The notes beneath the pieces are model-generated. The model did not search any database. It had not been told where the DNA came from and worked only from the letters and a program-made list of their open reading frames with translations. Shown here in pieces: positions 35,342 to 44,615 of a stretch of 64,000 bases of DNA. Source of the DNA: Aestuariivita sp964402685 (GTDB lineage: Bacteria; Pseudomonadota; Alphaproteobacteria; Rhodobacterales; Rhodobacteraceae); assembly GCA_964402685.1 (NCBI GenBank), contig CAYODE010000002.1, positions 1 to 64,000 on the forward strand, in the 5' to 3' direction. The position numbers and the translations under genes are program-made. The stretch's first letter is position 1. Each line of letters begins with the position of its first letter.

Positions 35342-36315
35342 TTGCGTCCTCCCACTCGAGGATCGACCAGCCGGAGGGCCAGGTCAGTCAACAGGTTCCC
35401 AACAATGACGACCAGCGCAGAGAAGAACAGGATACCAAGGATTGTCGGTGTATCCCGCGCGATGATCGACTGGAATGCGAGTGTGCCCAGACCGGGCCAG
35501 CTGAACACGGCCTCAACAAGAACAGCACCAGAGATCACGGCTGAAAACTGCAAACCGGCCAGGGTGATCACGGGCGAAACCGCGTTCTTTAACGCGTGTT
35601 TATAAACGACTTCGCGCGGGGTGAGCCCCTTGGCCTTAGCGGTGCGCACGTAGTCAGATCCCAATACCTCCATCATGGAGGCGCGCGCCAAGCGCGAATA
35701 AAGCGCCAGGAAAACAGAAGCGAGCGTGACCATGGGCAGAACCAAATGCCGGGCGATATCGGCAGCCTCCACCCAAAAACCGCCCTCGACTGTGACATCC
35801 CGCATCCCGGCAACAGGGAAGATCGGGATTTGCAATGAGAACGCGATCAGCAGCAAAATGCCCGTCCAGAACACGGGTGCTGAATATCCGAAAAGTGCGG
35901 TGAACGTGACAAGATAGCTCGCGATGCCATTGGGCTTCTGGGCCGAGATAACGCCCAGTACGACACCGATGAGCAAAGCCAGCAGTTGTGCAGAAAAGAC
36001 CAACAGCAAGGTGGCCGGTAACCGTTCAAGGATCAGCTTAGTGACGGGTTCGTTGTAGAAAAACGAAAAGCCAAGATCCGCCTGCAGAACGCCGCCCACA
36101 TAGCGGCCCAGTTGCACCAAGAACGGTTGATCCAAGCCATAATCCGCCCGGATCTGATCCAGTAATTCCTGATCGGCGCCGCCCATGGATTGGCTGATCG
36201 TGTCTGCCACATCGCCTGGCGCCAGATGCATGAGTGAGAAGTTGAGGACCAACACAGCAGTCAACAGAATGACGGCATATCCCGCGCGGATCAAAAATGC
36301 TCGCAGTACATCCAC
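35338..36315 (-). CDS. Peptide-type ABC importer permease (DppB/OppB type)
   Basis: A 325-residue permease with six helices; the N-terminal FSLMHLAPGDVAD and the loop RTAKAKGLTPREVVYKHALKN are typical of DppB/OppB proteins. The start is a GTG at 36315 without a strong ribosome site. It follows the binding-protein gene across a hairpin. It pairs with the DppC-type protein to form the channel. Confidence 0.94.
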   Translation of the reverse strand: MDVLRAFLIRAGYAVILLTAVLVLNFSLMHLAPGDVADTISQSMGGADQELLDQIRADYGLDQPFLVQLGRYVGGVLQADLGFSFFYNEPVTKLILERLPATLLLVFSAQLLALLIGVVLGVISAQKPNGIASYLVTFTALFGYSAPVFWTGILLLIAFSLQIPIFPVAGMRDVTVEGGFWVEAADIARHLVLPMVTLASVFLALYSRLARASMMEVLGSDYVRTAKAKGLTPREVVYKHALKNAVSPVITLAGLQFSAVISGAVLVEAVFSWPGLGTLAFQSIIARDTPTILGILFFSALVVIVGNLLTDLALRLVDPRVGGRK

Positions 36316-36347
36316 GAAATTTTGTCCCCTTCTGGCCCCTAACGAAG

Positions 36348-36380
36348 AAACCCACAGCGGTGTTGGCCGCTGCGGGTTTT
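36348..36380 (-). terminator. Hairpin between binding-protein and permease genes of the Dpp-type importer
   Basis: On the minus strand AACCCGCAGCGG pairs with CCGCTGTGGGTT (one mismatch) around a six-base loop, followed by TTTCTTCGTT. This should stop part of the transcripts after the binding-protein gene. Confidence 0.75.
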
Positions 36381-36389
36381 AGGTTCACA

Positions 36390-37967
36390 TCACTCTTTCA
36401 GATAGGTCATGTCGATTGGTGTCGACGTCCCCCAAATACCAAGCGGGGGATTTCCAACCTTGTCGGAGTAAACCGTGTGATACGGAATGGTGTTGGTGTG
36501 ATAGACTGGCAGTTCCGTTGCAATGATGTTTTGGAACTCCGCATACATCTCCGCCCGTTTTGCAGGATCGCTCTCCACCGCAGCCATCGCCATCAGCTCG
36601 TCAATGCGGGCGTTTGAATACCCTTGGGTGTTAGACCAAACGCCTTTGCCGATATTGGTGCTGTCATATGTGCGGTGCACACCGATCACCGGGTCACCCC
36701 AGTTGAAAACCGTGTCCCAGCTGAGGTCGAAATCCATCTCACCCATGCGCTTGGCCCATGTCGGGAAGTCAGCGCTGGCGCGCACTTCGACATCAATGCC
36801 CACTTTTTTCAGAGCTGCTTTGACGTATTCAACCTGCGGCTTCACACCTGGCCAGCCAAAGTCAATCGTCAGCCCGAACCGGCTGTCGCCATCCATCGGG
36901 AAGCCAGCTTCATCAAGAAGCGCGTTCGCTTTGTCCAAATCCACATCGTAGGTCGGCACGTCGGCACTATAGAACGGGCTGTCCGGGTGGATGCCCGTCC
37001 GGCTGTCCGCAGCTGTGCCTTGCATCAAGGCGTTTTGGATAAAGTTCTTATCGACGGCATAGGCGATCGCCTGGCGCACGCGCACGTCCTGGAGCGGTCC
37101 ACGCTGGGTGTTCATCGCCAGCCAGTCCAAAGGACCAATCGCGCCATATCCATCGGGAGTTACGGTCAACCCATCAACACCCTTCAGGCGATTGATGATG
37201 CGAGGAAGGCTTTCGAACGCGCCCATGTGCAATTCGCCGTTTTCATACGCGATTGCGCGCGCCGCGGGGTCAGTGATGATCCGCATGACGACGCGGTCCA
37301 GGTAGGGGCGCCCTTCAATAAAGAAATCGTCAAAACGTTCCAGAATGACATGCTCACCCGACTTGTACTCAACCAGCTTGAATGGGCCCGAGCCAACAGT
37401 TCCCTCATTGTTCCGGGGATGGGTCTTCACCTCATTGATTGGCACATCGCCATAAATGTGTTTGGGAAGGATCGACATCAGCTGACCCGACATCGCCAAC
37501 ATCAAAGCGGGGTGTGGCTTGCTGAGTTTTAGGATTGCCGTGTGGTCGTCCGGCGTTTCAACCGTCTCTACCGGCGCAAACATCGACTTGAACGGGTGGT
37601 TTGCCTTGATGACCTCAACCGAGAACGCAACGTCCTCTGACGTGATAGGTTCCCCATCGTGGAATTTAGCATTCTTCACCAGGTTCAGGGTAACGCTCAG
37701 GCCGTCAGCACTGACTTCCCATGTTTCAGCCAGGTATGGCTGTGGCGTCCAATCGTTGTCGTAACGTAGTGGCGATGCGAAAAGCTGCGCACCTGGGAAC
37801 CCGGTGACGATGCCGGATTGCACAGCAGAATTCAGGTTGCGAACGTTTGACCCTAGAACAGTGACCAAGGTGCCACCGCGGACTGGCTCTTCTGCAGCAG
37901 CTTGACCAACAGCCAAGACCCCTGCAAGGGCTGCCGAAGCGACAAACCCTTTCATCAGATGCTTCAT
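36390..37967 (-). CDS. Peptide-type ABC importer solute-binding protein (SBP_bac_5)
   Basis: A 525-residue periplasmic protein with a Sec signal ending GQAAA-EE. It has the family 5 layout: GGTLVTV at the front, YLAETWEVSADGLSVTLNL, KNAKFHDGEPITSEDVAFSVE, then PLDWLAMNTQRGPLQDVRVRQAIAYAVDK, and a C-terminal YHTNTIPYHTVYS. Ligands of this family include peptides, nickel complexes, opines and glycosides, so the ligand is open. Its gene lies 81 bases after a LysR gene on the same strand and leads the importer operon. Confidence 0.94.
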   Translation of the reverse strand: MKHLMKGFVASAALAGVLAVGQAAAEEPVRGGTLVTVLGSNVRNLNSAVQSGIVTGFPGAQLFASPLRYDNDWTPQPYLAETWEVSADGLSVTLNLVKNAKFHDGEPITSEDVAFSVEVIKANHPFKSMFAPVETVETPDDHTAILKLSKPHPALMLAMSGQLMSILPKHIYGDVPINEVKTHPRNNEGTVGSGPFKLVEYKSGEHVILERFDDFFIEGRPYLDRVVMRIITDPAARAIAYENGELHMGAFESLPRIINRLKGVDGLTVTPDGYGAIGPLDWLAMNTQRGPLQDVRVRQAIAYAVDKNFIQNALMQGTAADSRTGIHPDSPFYSADVPTYDVDLDKANALLDEAGFPMDGDSRFGLTIDFGWPGVKPQVEYVKAALKKVGIDVEVRASADFPTWAKRMGEMDFDLSWDTVFNWGDPVIGVHRTYDSTNIGKGVWSNTQGYSNARIDELMAMAAVESDPAKRAEMYAEFQNIIATELPVYHTNTIPYHTVYSDKVGNPPLGIWGTSTPIDMTYLKE

Positions 37968-38048
37968 CTTTGTCTCCCTGAGCTTTGGTTTTTTATTAAC
38001 AAAACCGTAGCCGAGGGCTTTTCCAACAGAAAACAGTTTAATTATGGC

Positions 38049-39005
38049 CTATTGAACTATTTTTTGCGTTTTTTGATTATCATCTGGCCAGATGGTAAGG
38101 TTATCAAACGTACCGGCGCGTTGTAGCGCAACACAACTGTCGATGAAGGCCTGAACGATCTTTGGGGGGCGCGTTGCCGCTTGGGTGGCAATTCCAAAGC
38201 GCTGAGCCGCATGCGCATCGCGGATAGGCAACGCCCGATACCGCAAGCTGTCTTCGTCATAGCCCGGCGGTCTGATGTTAAGGATTGTATATCCAAAACC
38301 GCCGGCCACGAACGCCCGAGCAATCTCCGCCGAACGGGAGGTGTGTGCGATCTTTGGTTGCAATCCACGCTCTTCGAACAGGCCCATGAAATACGCACGT
38401 GTCAGAGGCAGATCGAGAAGCACCATTGGGCGTTCCGCCAATTCCGAAAAGGACACCGAGGGCTGGTGAGCCAAGGGATCGTCGCGGTTGATCAAGGCGT
38501 AGGGCGGCGCCAAAAAGAGCTGGGTAAAAGTATGTCCATCGCCCAATGGGCCGTCATAGGTAAAGACAAGATCCACCTTGCCTTCATCCAGAAATTCGAT
38601 GATCGCCTGCATGTTTCCTTCCATGATCTGCACAGACATTCCTGGAAAATTTTCGGTGATGTTCTGCAAGATCGGCGGCAGGAAAGCGGGCGCAGCCGTA
38701 CCATAACAAGCAATCCGAACGTGACCCGACGCGTCTCCACCCAGGGATTTCAAATCGGTTTCGAAATGGCGTGCCTGATGGATGAAACCGCGAATGAGCT
38801 GCAGGGCCTCTTCCCCGGCAGGGGTCGTCTGAATGCCCTTTGCTGGGGTCCTCAGAAAGAGGTCATACTCTAGTGACATCTCTAACGAGTCGATGGCTGC
38901 TGTGATAGACGACTGCGAAATGGACAGCTCTTTTGCCGCCTGTGCGATGGAGCCTAAACGTCCGGCGGCCTCTACATATCTCAGTTGTTTCAATGTGAAC
39001 CGCAT
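38049..39005 (-). CDS. LysR-family transcriptional regulator
   Basis: A 318-residue regulator with an N-terminal winged helix (LKQLRYVEAAGRLGSIAQAAKELSIS in part; recognition helix QSSITAAIDSLE) and a two-lobed effector domain from about residue 90. The ATG at 39005 has a strong GGGGGAAG ribosome site; a longer start is not needed. It lies between the Dpp-type importer (same direction, downstream) and the divergent amidohydrolase/CobW pair, so it probably controls both. In the divergent gap ATCAAGG (39024-39030) and CCTTGAT (39078-39084) form a distant inverted repeat. Confidence 0.94.
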   Translation of the reverse strand: MRFTLKQLRYVEAAGRLGSIAQAAKELSISQSSITAAIDSLEMSLEYDLFLRTPAKGIQTTPAGEEALQLIRGFIHQARHFETDLKSLGGDASGHVRIACYGTAAPAFLPPILQNITENFPGMSVQIMEGNMQAIIEFLDEGKVDLVFTYDGPLGDGHTFTQLFLAPPYALINRDDPLAHQPSVSFSELAERPMVLLDLPLTRAYFMGLFEERGLQPKIAHTSRSAEIARAFVAGGFGYTILNIRPPGYDEDSLRYRALPIRDAHAAQRFGIATQAATRPPKIVQAFIDSCVALQRAGTFDNLTIWPDDNQKTQKIVQ

Positions 39006-39111
39006 TGCCACTTCCCCCAAAAAATCAAGGTTATTGGTCAATTAAATCCATTTTCTCATTGAACGAAACCCCTCTAGCCTTGATCGCAAACGTCCAAACG
39101 AAAGATCGCTG

Positions 39112-40755
39112 ATGCCTGCGACCACAATCTATTCGGCAAGAAAGATCGTCACGATGAACCCGTCTCGGCCACTGGCCAGTCATGTCGCGGTGCGGGACGG
39201 ACGCATTTTAGGCGCGGGCACCCTTGAGGAGCTTTCGACCTGGGGTGAACACATACTCGATGAGCGCTTTGCCGAGAAAATCCTGCTCCCTGGCTTTGTC
39301 GAAGGCCATGCGCATACGATGGAAGGGTCGCTTTGGGCCAAGACGTATTGCGGCTGGTTTGACCGGACCGACCCAGATGGACATACATGGTCAGGGGTGA
39401 AATCCATCGACGCTGTAGTGGACCGCTTAAAGGCCTCTGCAGAGCAGTTGGAAGATCCCGCCGCGCCCGTGTCGGGTTGGCAACTCGATCCGATATATAT
39501 GAACAACCGACGCGTGACCCGTCAGGATCTGGATCGGGCATCCACAACGCGACCAATCGGCGTGCTCCATGCCTCTGGTCACATTCTGAATGTAAATACA
39601 AAGGCCCTGGTATTGGCCGGTCTAATGAAAACCGGTATCAACAATCCTGGCATCCCTTTGGGGGAGGATGGTTATCCCACCGGCGAGCTGAAAGGCCCCG
39701 AAGTCATGACGCCAGTGGGTCAATATGTCGATTTCGAAAGAAACATGCTGGACGCGGATGAAGACGGGTTGCGCCGCTTTGCCAAGCTCTGCGTTCGCAC
39801 AGGAACGACAACGATCACAGATCTCGCCTCGCGTCTGGATCCCGGCACGGTCGAGATGATGCTGCGCGTAACCGGCGAAGACGACTACCCCGCCTGCTTG
39901 GTCCCTCTGCGGTTCTTCATGGGGTTATCACCGGAAGATCTGATTACAGAAGTTCTCCGGCTGAAAGACCTTTCAACGGACCGTTTGCGGTTGGGACGTA
40001 TCAAGATCGTGGCAGATGGATCCATCCAGGGATTTTCCGCACGCCTACGCTGGCCGGGTTATCACAACGGGGCGCCGAATGGATTATGGTACGTGGCGCC
40101 CGAACAATTATCGGACATCTTTCATCGTGCGTTAGAGGCCGATATTCAGGTCCACACCCACACCAACGGGGATCAGGCCACACAGCTTGTGCTTGAGAAG
40201 ATGGCCCCAGCGCTGCAGGCCCATCCGAACCCCGATCACAGGTTCACGTTGCAGCACTGCCAACTGGCTGACGCCGCGCAGTTCAATCAGGCGGCAAAAT
40301 TGGGGATGTGCGTGAACCTATTTGCCAATCACCATTTCTATTGGGGCGACGAACACTACACCCTCACAGTCGGGCCAGATCGAGCAACGCGCATGAACGC
40401 AGCCAGAACCGCACTGGATGCGGGTGTGCCTCTGGCCATTCATTCGGACGCGCCGGTCACACCGCTCGGACCCTTATTCACGGCTTGGGCCGCTGTGAAC
40501 AGGATTACTGCCTCCGGGCGGGTTCAGGGCGAAGAAGAACGGATTAGTGTGCAAGAAGCCTTATGGGCCATCACAATGGGGGCCGCGTATACCTTGCATA
40601 TGGATGGCGAGGTCGGGTCGATTGAAACCGGCAAAAAGGCTGACTTTGCTGTTTTGGAGGATGATCCCACCACGTGCGATGCCCATGCGTTGAAAGACAT
40701 TCGTGTATGGGGAACGGTGCAAGGTGGACGGATCTTTGCTGCGGAGGATTTATGA
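39112..40755 (+). CDS. Metal-dependent amidohydrolase (YtcJ-like)
   Basis: A 547-residue cytoplasmic hydrolase of the amidohydrolase 3 / YtcJ group. It begins with the beta-sandwich ARKIVTMNPSRP, has the first metal His pair in GFVEGHAHTMEGS, a VHTHTNGDQA histidine segment, FTLQHCQLAD, HSDAPVTPLGP with the catalytic Asp, and the final ETGKKADFAVLEDDP. Relatives deformylate N-substituted formamides or open amide bonds. Its stop overlaps the start of a CobW-type GTPase (ATGA), which may load its metal. It faces a LysR gene and lies beside a peptide-type importer. Confidence 0.93.
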   Translation: MPATTIYSARKIVTMNPSRPLASHVAVRDGRILGAGTLEELSTWGEHILDERFAEKILLPGFVEGHAHTMEGSLWAKTYCGWFDRTDPDGHTWSGVKSIDAVVDRLKASAEQLEDPAAPVSGWQLDPIYMNNRRVTRQDLDRASTTRPIGVLHASGHILNVNTKALVLAGLMKTGINNPGIPLGEDGYPTGELKGPEVMTPVGQYVDFERNMLDADEDGLRRFAKLCVRTGTTTITDLASRLDPGTVEMMLRVTGEDDYPACLVPLRFFMGLSPEDLITEVLRLKDLSTDRLRLGRIKIVADGSIQGFSARLRWPGYHNGAPNGLWYVAPEQLSDIFHRALEADIQVHTHTNGDQATQLVLEKMAPALQAHPNPDHRFTLQHCQLADAAQFNQAAKLGMCVNLFANHHFYWGDEHYTLTVGPDRATRMNAARTALDAGVPLAIHSDAPVTPLGPLFTAWAAVNRITASGRVQGEEERISVQEALWAITMGAAYTLHMDGEVGSIETGKKADFAVLEDDPTTCDAHALKDIRVWGTVQGGRIFAAEDL

Positions 40756-41657
40756 CCGAGGGATTACCCGTCACGATCATTTCCGGTTACTTGGGGGCTG
40801 GAAAAACCACATTGGTTAACCAAATGCTGAGGCAAGCCCCAGGTACAAAGATCGCGGTATTGGTCAATGAATTTGGCGAACTTCCGATCGACGAAGATCT
40901 GATCGAAGCGCGAGAGGACGATTTGATCTCTATCGCGGGCGGCTGCATTTGTTGTTCCTTCGGCAGCGATCTGATGGCGGCGTTGCAACAAATGTCGGAC
41001 TTGACCCCCCGTCCCGATCACATCGTGATCGAAGCCTCGGGTGTCGCCCTTCCTGCTGCAATTGCACAGACAGTAGACTTGTTGCCGTTCTTGCGTGTGG
41101 AAGGCATCTGCGTGCTCGCCGACAGCTTAAATATCCGCAAAATGCTACGTGACGAATACATTGGCGATACGATCGAACGACAGCTGACGGATGCTGACCT
41201 TATCGTGCTGACAAAGGCCGATCTGGTGTCCGTCGAAACGTTGCGAGACATCACCGAATGGATGTCGCGCGAAAAGCCAAAGACCCCGATGATCACAGCG
41301 CAACACGGGATGGTCCCGAACGCTATTCTGCTAGGGACATTCCCGGCTAACCAAGATCGGATTGTGATGCCACATGCGGATTCGATGTACACAAGCGTCG
41401 TGCTCAAGTTCGATGACCCCTGCGAAGCGACAACTTTGGCTCATAGGTTAAGCGATCCGTCGCTAGGTATCGTTCGCGCAAAGGGGTACCTGCCCGACGT
41501 ATCGGGCCGCGCAGCTCTCATACAACTTGCTGGACAACGCTCTGAGGTCTCTTTTCCGACAGACACAGGTGCGATGGGCGTGATCTGCATTGGCTTGAAA
41601 AACAGGCTAAACGTCGAGGCCACTTTGCGATTGGCGACAGATCAACCGGCGATCTAG
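40752..41657 (+). CDS. CobW/COG0523 family GTPase, putative metal chaperone
   Basis: A 301-residue G3E GTPase with Walker A GYLGAGKTT (residues 12-20), the CxCC metal-binding motif GGCICCSF (C65, C67, C68), the ESGVALP-like EASGVALP segment and TKADL guanine-specificity motif. The C-terminal CobW domain (about 220-300) is short. These proteins deliver zinc, cobalt or other metals to client enzymes. Tight coupling with the amidohydrolase gene suggests that enzyme is the client (inference). It ends convergently 40 bases from the NitT/TauT permease gene. Confidence 0.92.
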   Translation: MTEGLPVTIISGYLGAGKTTLVNQMLRQAPGTKIAVLVNEFGELPIDEDLIEAREDDLISIAGGCICCSFGSDLMAALQQMSDLTPRPDHIVIEASGVALPAAIAQTVDLLPFLRVEGICVLADSLNIRKMLRDEYIGDTIERQLTDADLIVLTKADLVSVETLRDITEWMSREKPKTPMITAQHGMVPNAILLGTFPANQDRIVMPHADSMYTSVVLKFDDPCEATTLAHRLSDPSLGIVRAKGYLPDVSGRAALIQLAGQRSEVSFPTDTGAMGVICIGLKNRLNVEATLRLATDQPAI

Positions 41658-41697
41658 CCGCACGAAGGAAGCTTGGAGCGTTTAGAGCTGCAAAATT

Positions 41698-42459
41698 CTA
41701 TGTAGGCTGCCGTTCGGCCCAACCAGCAAACACCTTCTCCAGCGCGACCACAACGTAGTAGAGAACGATCCCCAAAAAGGCGAGTGCGATCAGCACGGCG
41801 AACATCAACGGGTAGTCAGAGTTTGTCTTACCGCTGTCGAACAACGCCCCAAGCCCACGGCCATGGGGCGAGACGATCTCCATCAGGTTTGTTCCGATAA
41901 ATGCCAAGGTGACAGCCACTTTGAGCGCCCCGAAGAATTCAGGCAGCGTTTTGGGCAGGGCGATCTTCCAGAAAATCGTCGCTTGGCTGGCACCGAGAGA
42001 TCGCAGAATGTCGCGATATTCCGGCTCAAGCGTAGACAGACCAATCGAAACCGATACAGCGATTGGAAAGAACGAAATCATGAACGCAATCAGGATCGTG
42101 TTGAAGTCATGTGCGCCGACAAAGAGCAGCGCGACAATCGGCACAACTGTCGCCTTTGGAATGGCGTTGAACCCCACGAGCAGAGGGTAAAGTGCATCGC
42201 GCATTGTTCGGGAAAATCCCATGACCATGCCAACAAACACGCCGAACACAATGGCGATCAGCAGTCCGACCACGGTCCGCCACAGAGTTTGCCAACCCAT
42301 GACCAAGAACAACTCCCAGAACCGCGAATAAGCTGCTGGCAAGTCAGACGGCGATGCCATGATATAATTTGGCCAACCATTGGCCCAGACCAGAACCTCC
42401 CACAGGACAAGAAATACGATCATCGCGATGATGGGAACGGCAACCTTGCGGGCGGTCAT
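41698..42459 (-). CDS. NitT/TauT-type ABC importer permease
   Basis: A 253-residue permease with about six helices, of the SsuC/TauC/ThiX type; the coupling loop is EPEYRDILRSLGASQATIFWKIALPKTLP (here around residues 150-175). It overlaps the ATPase gene by four bases. The family takes up sulfonates, nitrate, or thiamine precursors. Substrate unknown. Confidence 0.93.
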   Translation of the reverse strand: MTARKVAVPIIAMIVFLVLWEVLVWANGWPNYIMASPSDLPAAYSRFWELFLVMGWQTLWRTVVGLLIAIVFGVFVGMVMGFSRTMRDALYPLLVGFNAIPKATVVPIVALLFVGAHDFNTILIAFMISFFPIAVSVSIGLSTLEPEYRDILRSLGASQATIFWKIALPKTLPEFFGALKVAVTLAFIGTNLMEIVSPHGRGLGALFDSGKTNSDYPLMFAVLIALAFLGIVLYYVVVALEKVFAGWAERQPT

Positions 42460-43256
42460 GCCTGAACCTCTTCCGCCGGGGCACGACCTTGAGCAATCTC
42501 GATCTGATGGCGCAGGATATTCAGCCTTTCAGACGCTTCGGGAGTGTAAAGGTCGTCCAACTCCGGCAAACCATCGCGAGGAATATCCATCACGTACTGC
42601 GTTTTCGCGGGCCGCCCTGACAACACCACGACCTGATCCGCCAGAAAAATGGATTCGCGAAGATCATGTGTAATCAGAACGCCGGTGAAGGGCTCTTCGG
42701 CTTTGAGTCTGTGCATGGTTTGCCACAGGTCTTCACGGGTGAAGGCATCAAGCGCACCAAAGGGTTCGTCCAGGATCAGCACCTCGGGCTTGTGAATGAG
42801 AGAACGACACAGAGAAGCCCGTTGGCGCATACCACCAGACAGTTCAGAGGGTCTTTTGTCTTCGAACCCTTTCAGACCAACGAGATCAAGCAGATGACGG
42901 GCACGGTCTTCCTGCTCGGTTTTCGACATTTTCGTGGGCACGATTTCTAAAGGCAGCATCACGTTTTTCAGGATCGTGCGCCATTCCAAAAGCACAGGAT
43001 TTTGAAACGCCATACCGACGGTAGATCTGGGCGATTTCACGCGTTCACCGTGCAGCCAAACCTCGCCCGTGTCCGGCTTCATCAGCCCGGCAATCAGCCG
43101 GGTCAGTGTGGATTTTCCGCAGCCTGAGGGCCCGACAACGGCGACGAACCCGCCTTCTGGCACGGACACGTTCAGCCCGTTCAGAACCGGCAAAGGTCCT
43201 GCGTCCGTTGCGTAAGCATGGTGGACGTCTTTTATGTCGATTAGCGCATCAGTCAT
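42456..43256 (-). CDS. NitT/TauT-type ABC importer ATPase
   Basis: A 266-residue ATPase with Walker A GPSGCGKST, Q-loop AFQNPVLLEWRT, signature LSGGMRQRASLCRSL, Walker B LILDEPFGALD and H-loop ITHDL. This is the SsuB/TauB pattern. It follows the binding-protein gene across a strong terminator-like hairpin and overlaps the permease gene. Confidence 0.94.
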   Translation of the reverse strand: MTDALIDIKDVHHAYATDAGPLPVLNGLNVSVPEGGFVAVVGPSGCGKSTLTRLIAGLMKPDTGEVWLHGERVKSPRSTVGMAFQNPVLLEWRTILKNVMLPLEIVPTKMSKTEQEDRARHLLDLVGLKGFEDKRPSELSGGMRQRASLCRSLIHKPEVLILDEPFGALDAFTREDLWQTMHRLKAEEPFTGVLITHDLRESIFLADQVVVLSGRPAKTQYVMDIPRDGLPELDDLYTPEASERLNILRHQIEIAQGRAPAEEVQA

Positions 43257-43265
43257 GGGGAAAAG

Positions 43266-43295
43266 AGACGCGGGCCGTTAGACCGGCCCGCGTCT
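43266..43295 (-). terminator. Terminator-like hairpin between binding-protein and ATPase genes
   Basis: AGACGCGGGCC (43266-43276) pairs perfectly with GGCCCGCGTCT (43285-43295) around eight bases; on the minus strand it is followed by CTTTTCC. It should cut most transcripts after the binding-protein gene. Confidence 0.85.
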
Positions 43296-43300
43296 ACAAC

Positions 43301-44302
43301 TCAGTTCAGCTTGAAGCCACCCTCCGGCAGGTAGGCATCCGTGAAGTATAGCGAGGCGTCGGGCTCGTTCTGGAACTCATAGGTCTCACCCAGCTGCGCA
43401 ATTGCCTGCTCCATGCGCGCCGCATCAATGCCGCCCATGCCATTGGCCGTGACGTAGTCGGTGACAACGTTCTGGTCGATGGCCATTTGCAAACGTTCCT
43501 GTTCCAAGGCTTTGTCGGCTGCCGGGTTGCGCTCGACAAGCGACTCGATGCCAGCCGCCGGATTGTCGATCACGTCTTGCCAACCTGCAGCAACGGCACG
43601 CAAGAACGCGCGAATAGTGTCCCCATTCTCAGCCGCCCAGTCGGTATTCACGAGGATCGCGTTACCATAAAGCTGGAGCCCATGATCCGCCATCAGGATG
43701 TTCGAGATATCGTCATCCGCCACACCGAGCCGCTTGAGATTCACAACGGACGAGAATGAGAAGCCGGTGATCGCGTCGACATTTCCTTCGGCCAGCATCG
43801 GTTCACGCGTCGGGAAGCCTACCGGCTCTACCGTTACAGCAGACGGGTCGATGCCTGTTTCTTTGGCAAAGACAGGGAACTGCGCCCAAGCGCCATCTGG
43901 CGGGGGTGCACCAAGGATCTTGCCTTCAAGATCTTTGGGTTCAGAGATGCCTTGGCTTTTGCGTCCAACAATGGCGAAAGGCGGCTTATCATACACCATC
44001 ATAACGGCCGTAACCGGCGCACCAGGATTCTGGTCGAGGAACTTGATCACAGAATTGATATCGCCAAAACCAATCGGGAACGCGCCAGTGGCGATCTTTG
44101 GGATCGTTTGAACCGAGCCAGAGCCCGCTTCGATCGTGACCGACAACCCTTCTTCAGCAAAGTGGCCATTGTCGATGGCGGCAAAATACGCGGCCGAGGG
44201 GCCTTCGAATTTCCAGTCGAGGGCGAAAGGCACCTCTGTCTGGGCGCTGGCGACCGTCGCGGCGGCGAGGCCGGCGGCTATTGCAATCGCGCGATGAAAC
44301 AT
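43301..44302 (-). CDS. NitT/TauT-type ABC importer solute-binding protein (NMT1/THI5-like)
   Basis: A 333-residue periplasmic protein with a Sec signal (MFHRAIAIAAGLAAATVASA). The mature part opens with FALDWKFEGPSAAYFAAID, the NMT1/THI5-like pattern seen in binding proteins for pyrimidine precursors, sulfonates and riboflavin. The ATG at 44302 is chosen since AGGAGG lies nine bases upstream; the ATG at 44311 is too close to it. Ligand unknown. No thiamine-type leader motif was noticed upstream. Confidence 0.91.
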   Translation of the reverse strand: MFHRAIAIAAGLAAATVASAQTEVPFALDWKFEGPSAAYFAAIDNGHFAEEGLSVTIEAGSGSVQTIPKIATGAFPIGFGDINSVIKFLDQNPGAPVTAVMMVYDKPPFAIVGRKSQGISEPKDLEGKILGAPPPDGAWAQFPVFAKETGIDPSAVTVEPVGFPTREPMLAEGNVDAITGFSFSSVVNLKRLGVADDDISNILMADHGLQLYGNAILVNTDWAAENGDTIRAFLRAVAAGWQDVIDNPAAGIESLVERNPAADKALEQERLQMAIDQNVVTDYVTANGMGGIDAARMEQAIAQLGETYEFQNEPDASLYFTDAYLPEGGFKLN

Positions 44303-44615
44303 GGGCAGCATCCTCCTGTTGGTGGTGTTTCGTTCAGCCGAACACCTTCTCGTCCCGGCGGCGTGAATAGGCCAGCACATGCCTCCTCGCTGCTGTGACG
44401 CCATGCAGCTTTGCCTAACTACGAAGCAAGAGACAAGTGAAATGCCTGCTTTTTGAGCACAGCGGATGCGAGGATCTTGTGGAGCAAGGCAGCTCGTCTA
44501 CTAGGTGCGTCTGAGGCTCCGAATTAACCCCGACATGGAAGCAGGTATCGATCCTTGACGTTTGCCGGATGATCGCGTCGTGTTCATGCTCAGGGATTAA
44601 TGAAGCGAGGGTCGC
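44303..44615. other. Divergent intergenic region
   Basis: About 313 bases between the binding-protein gene and the alcohol dehydrogenase gene. No gene seen. A TTGACG (near 44555) could be a -35 element for the dehydrogenase, but no convincing -10 follows. Confidence 0.4.

Noticed and set aside
44303..44615. Thiamine riboswitch before the THI5-like binding protein
   Set aside because: No conserved THI-box stretch was visible upstream of the start.
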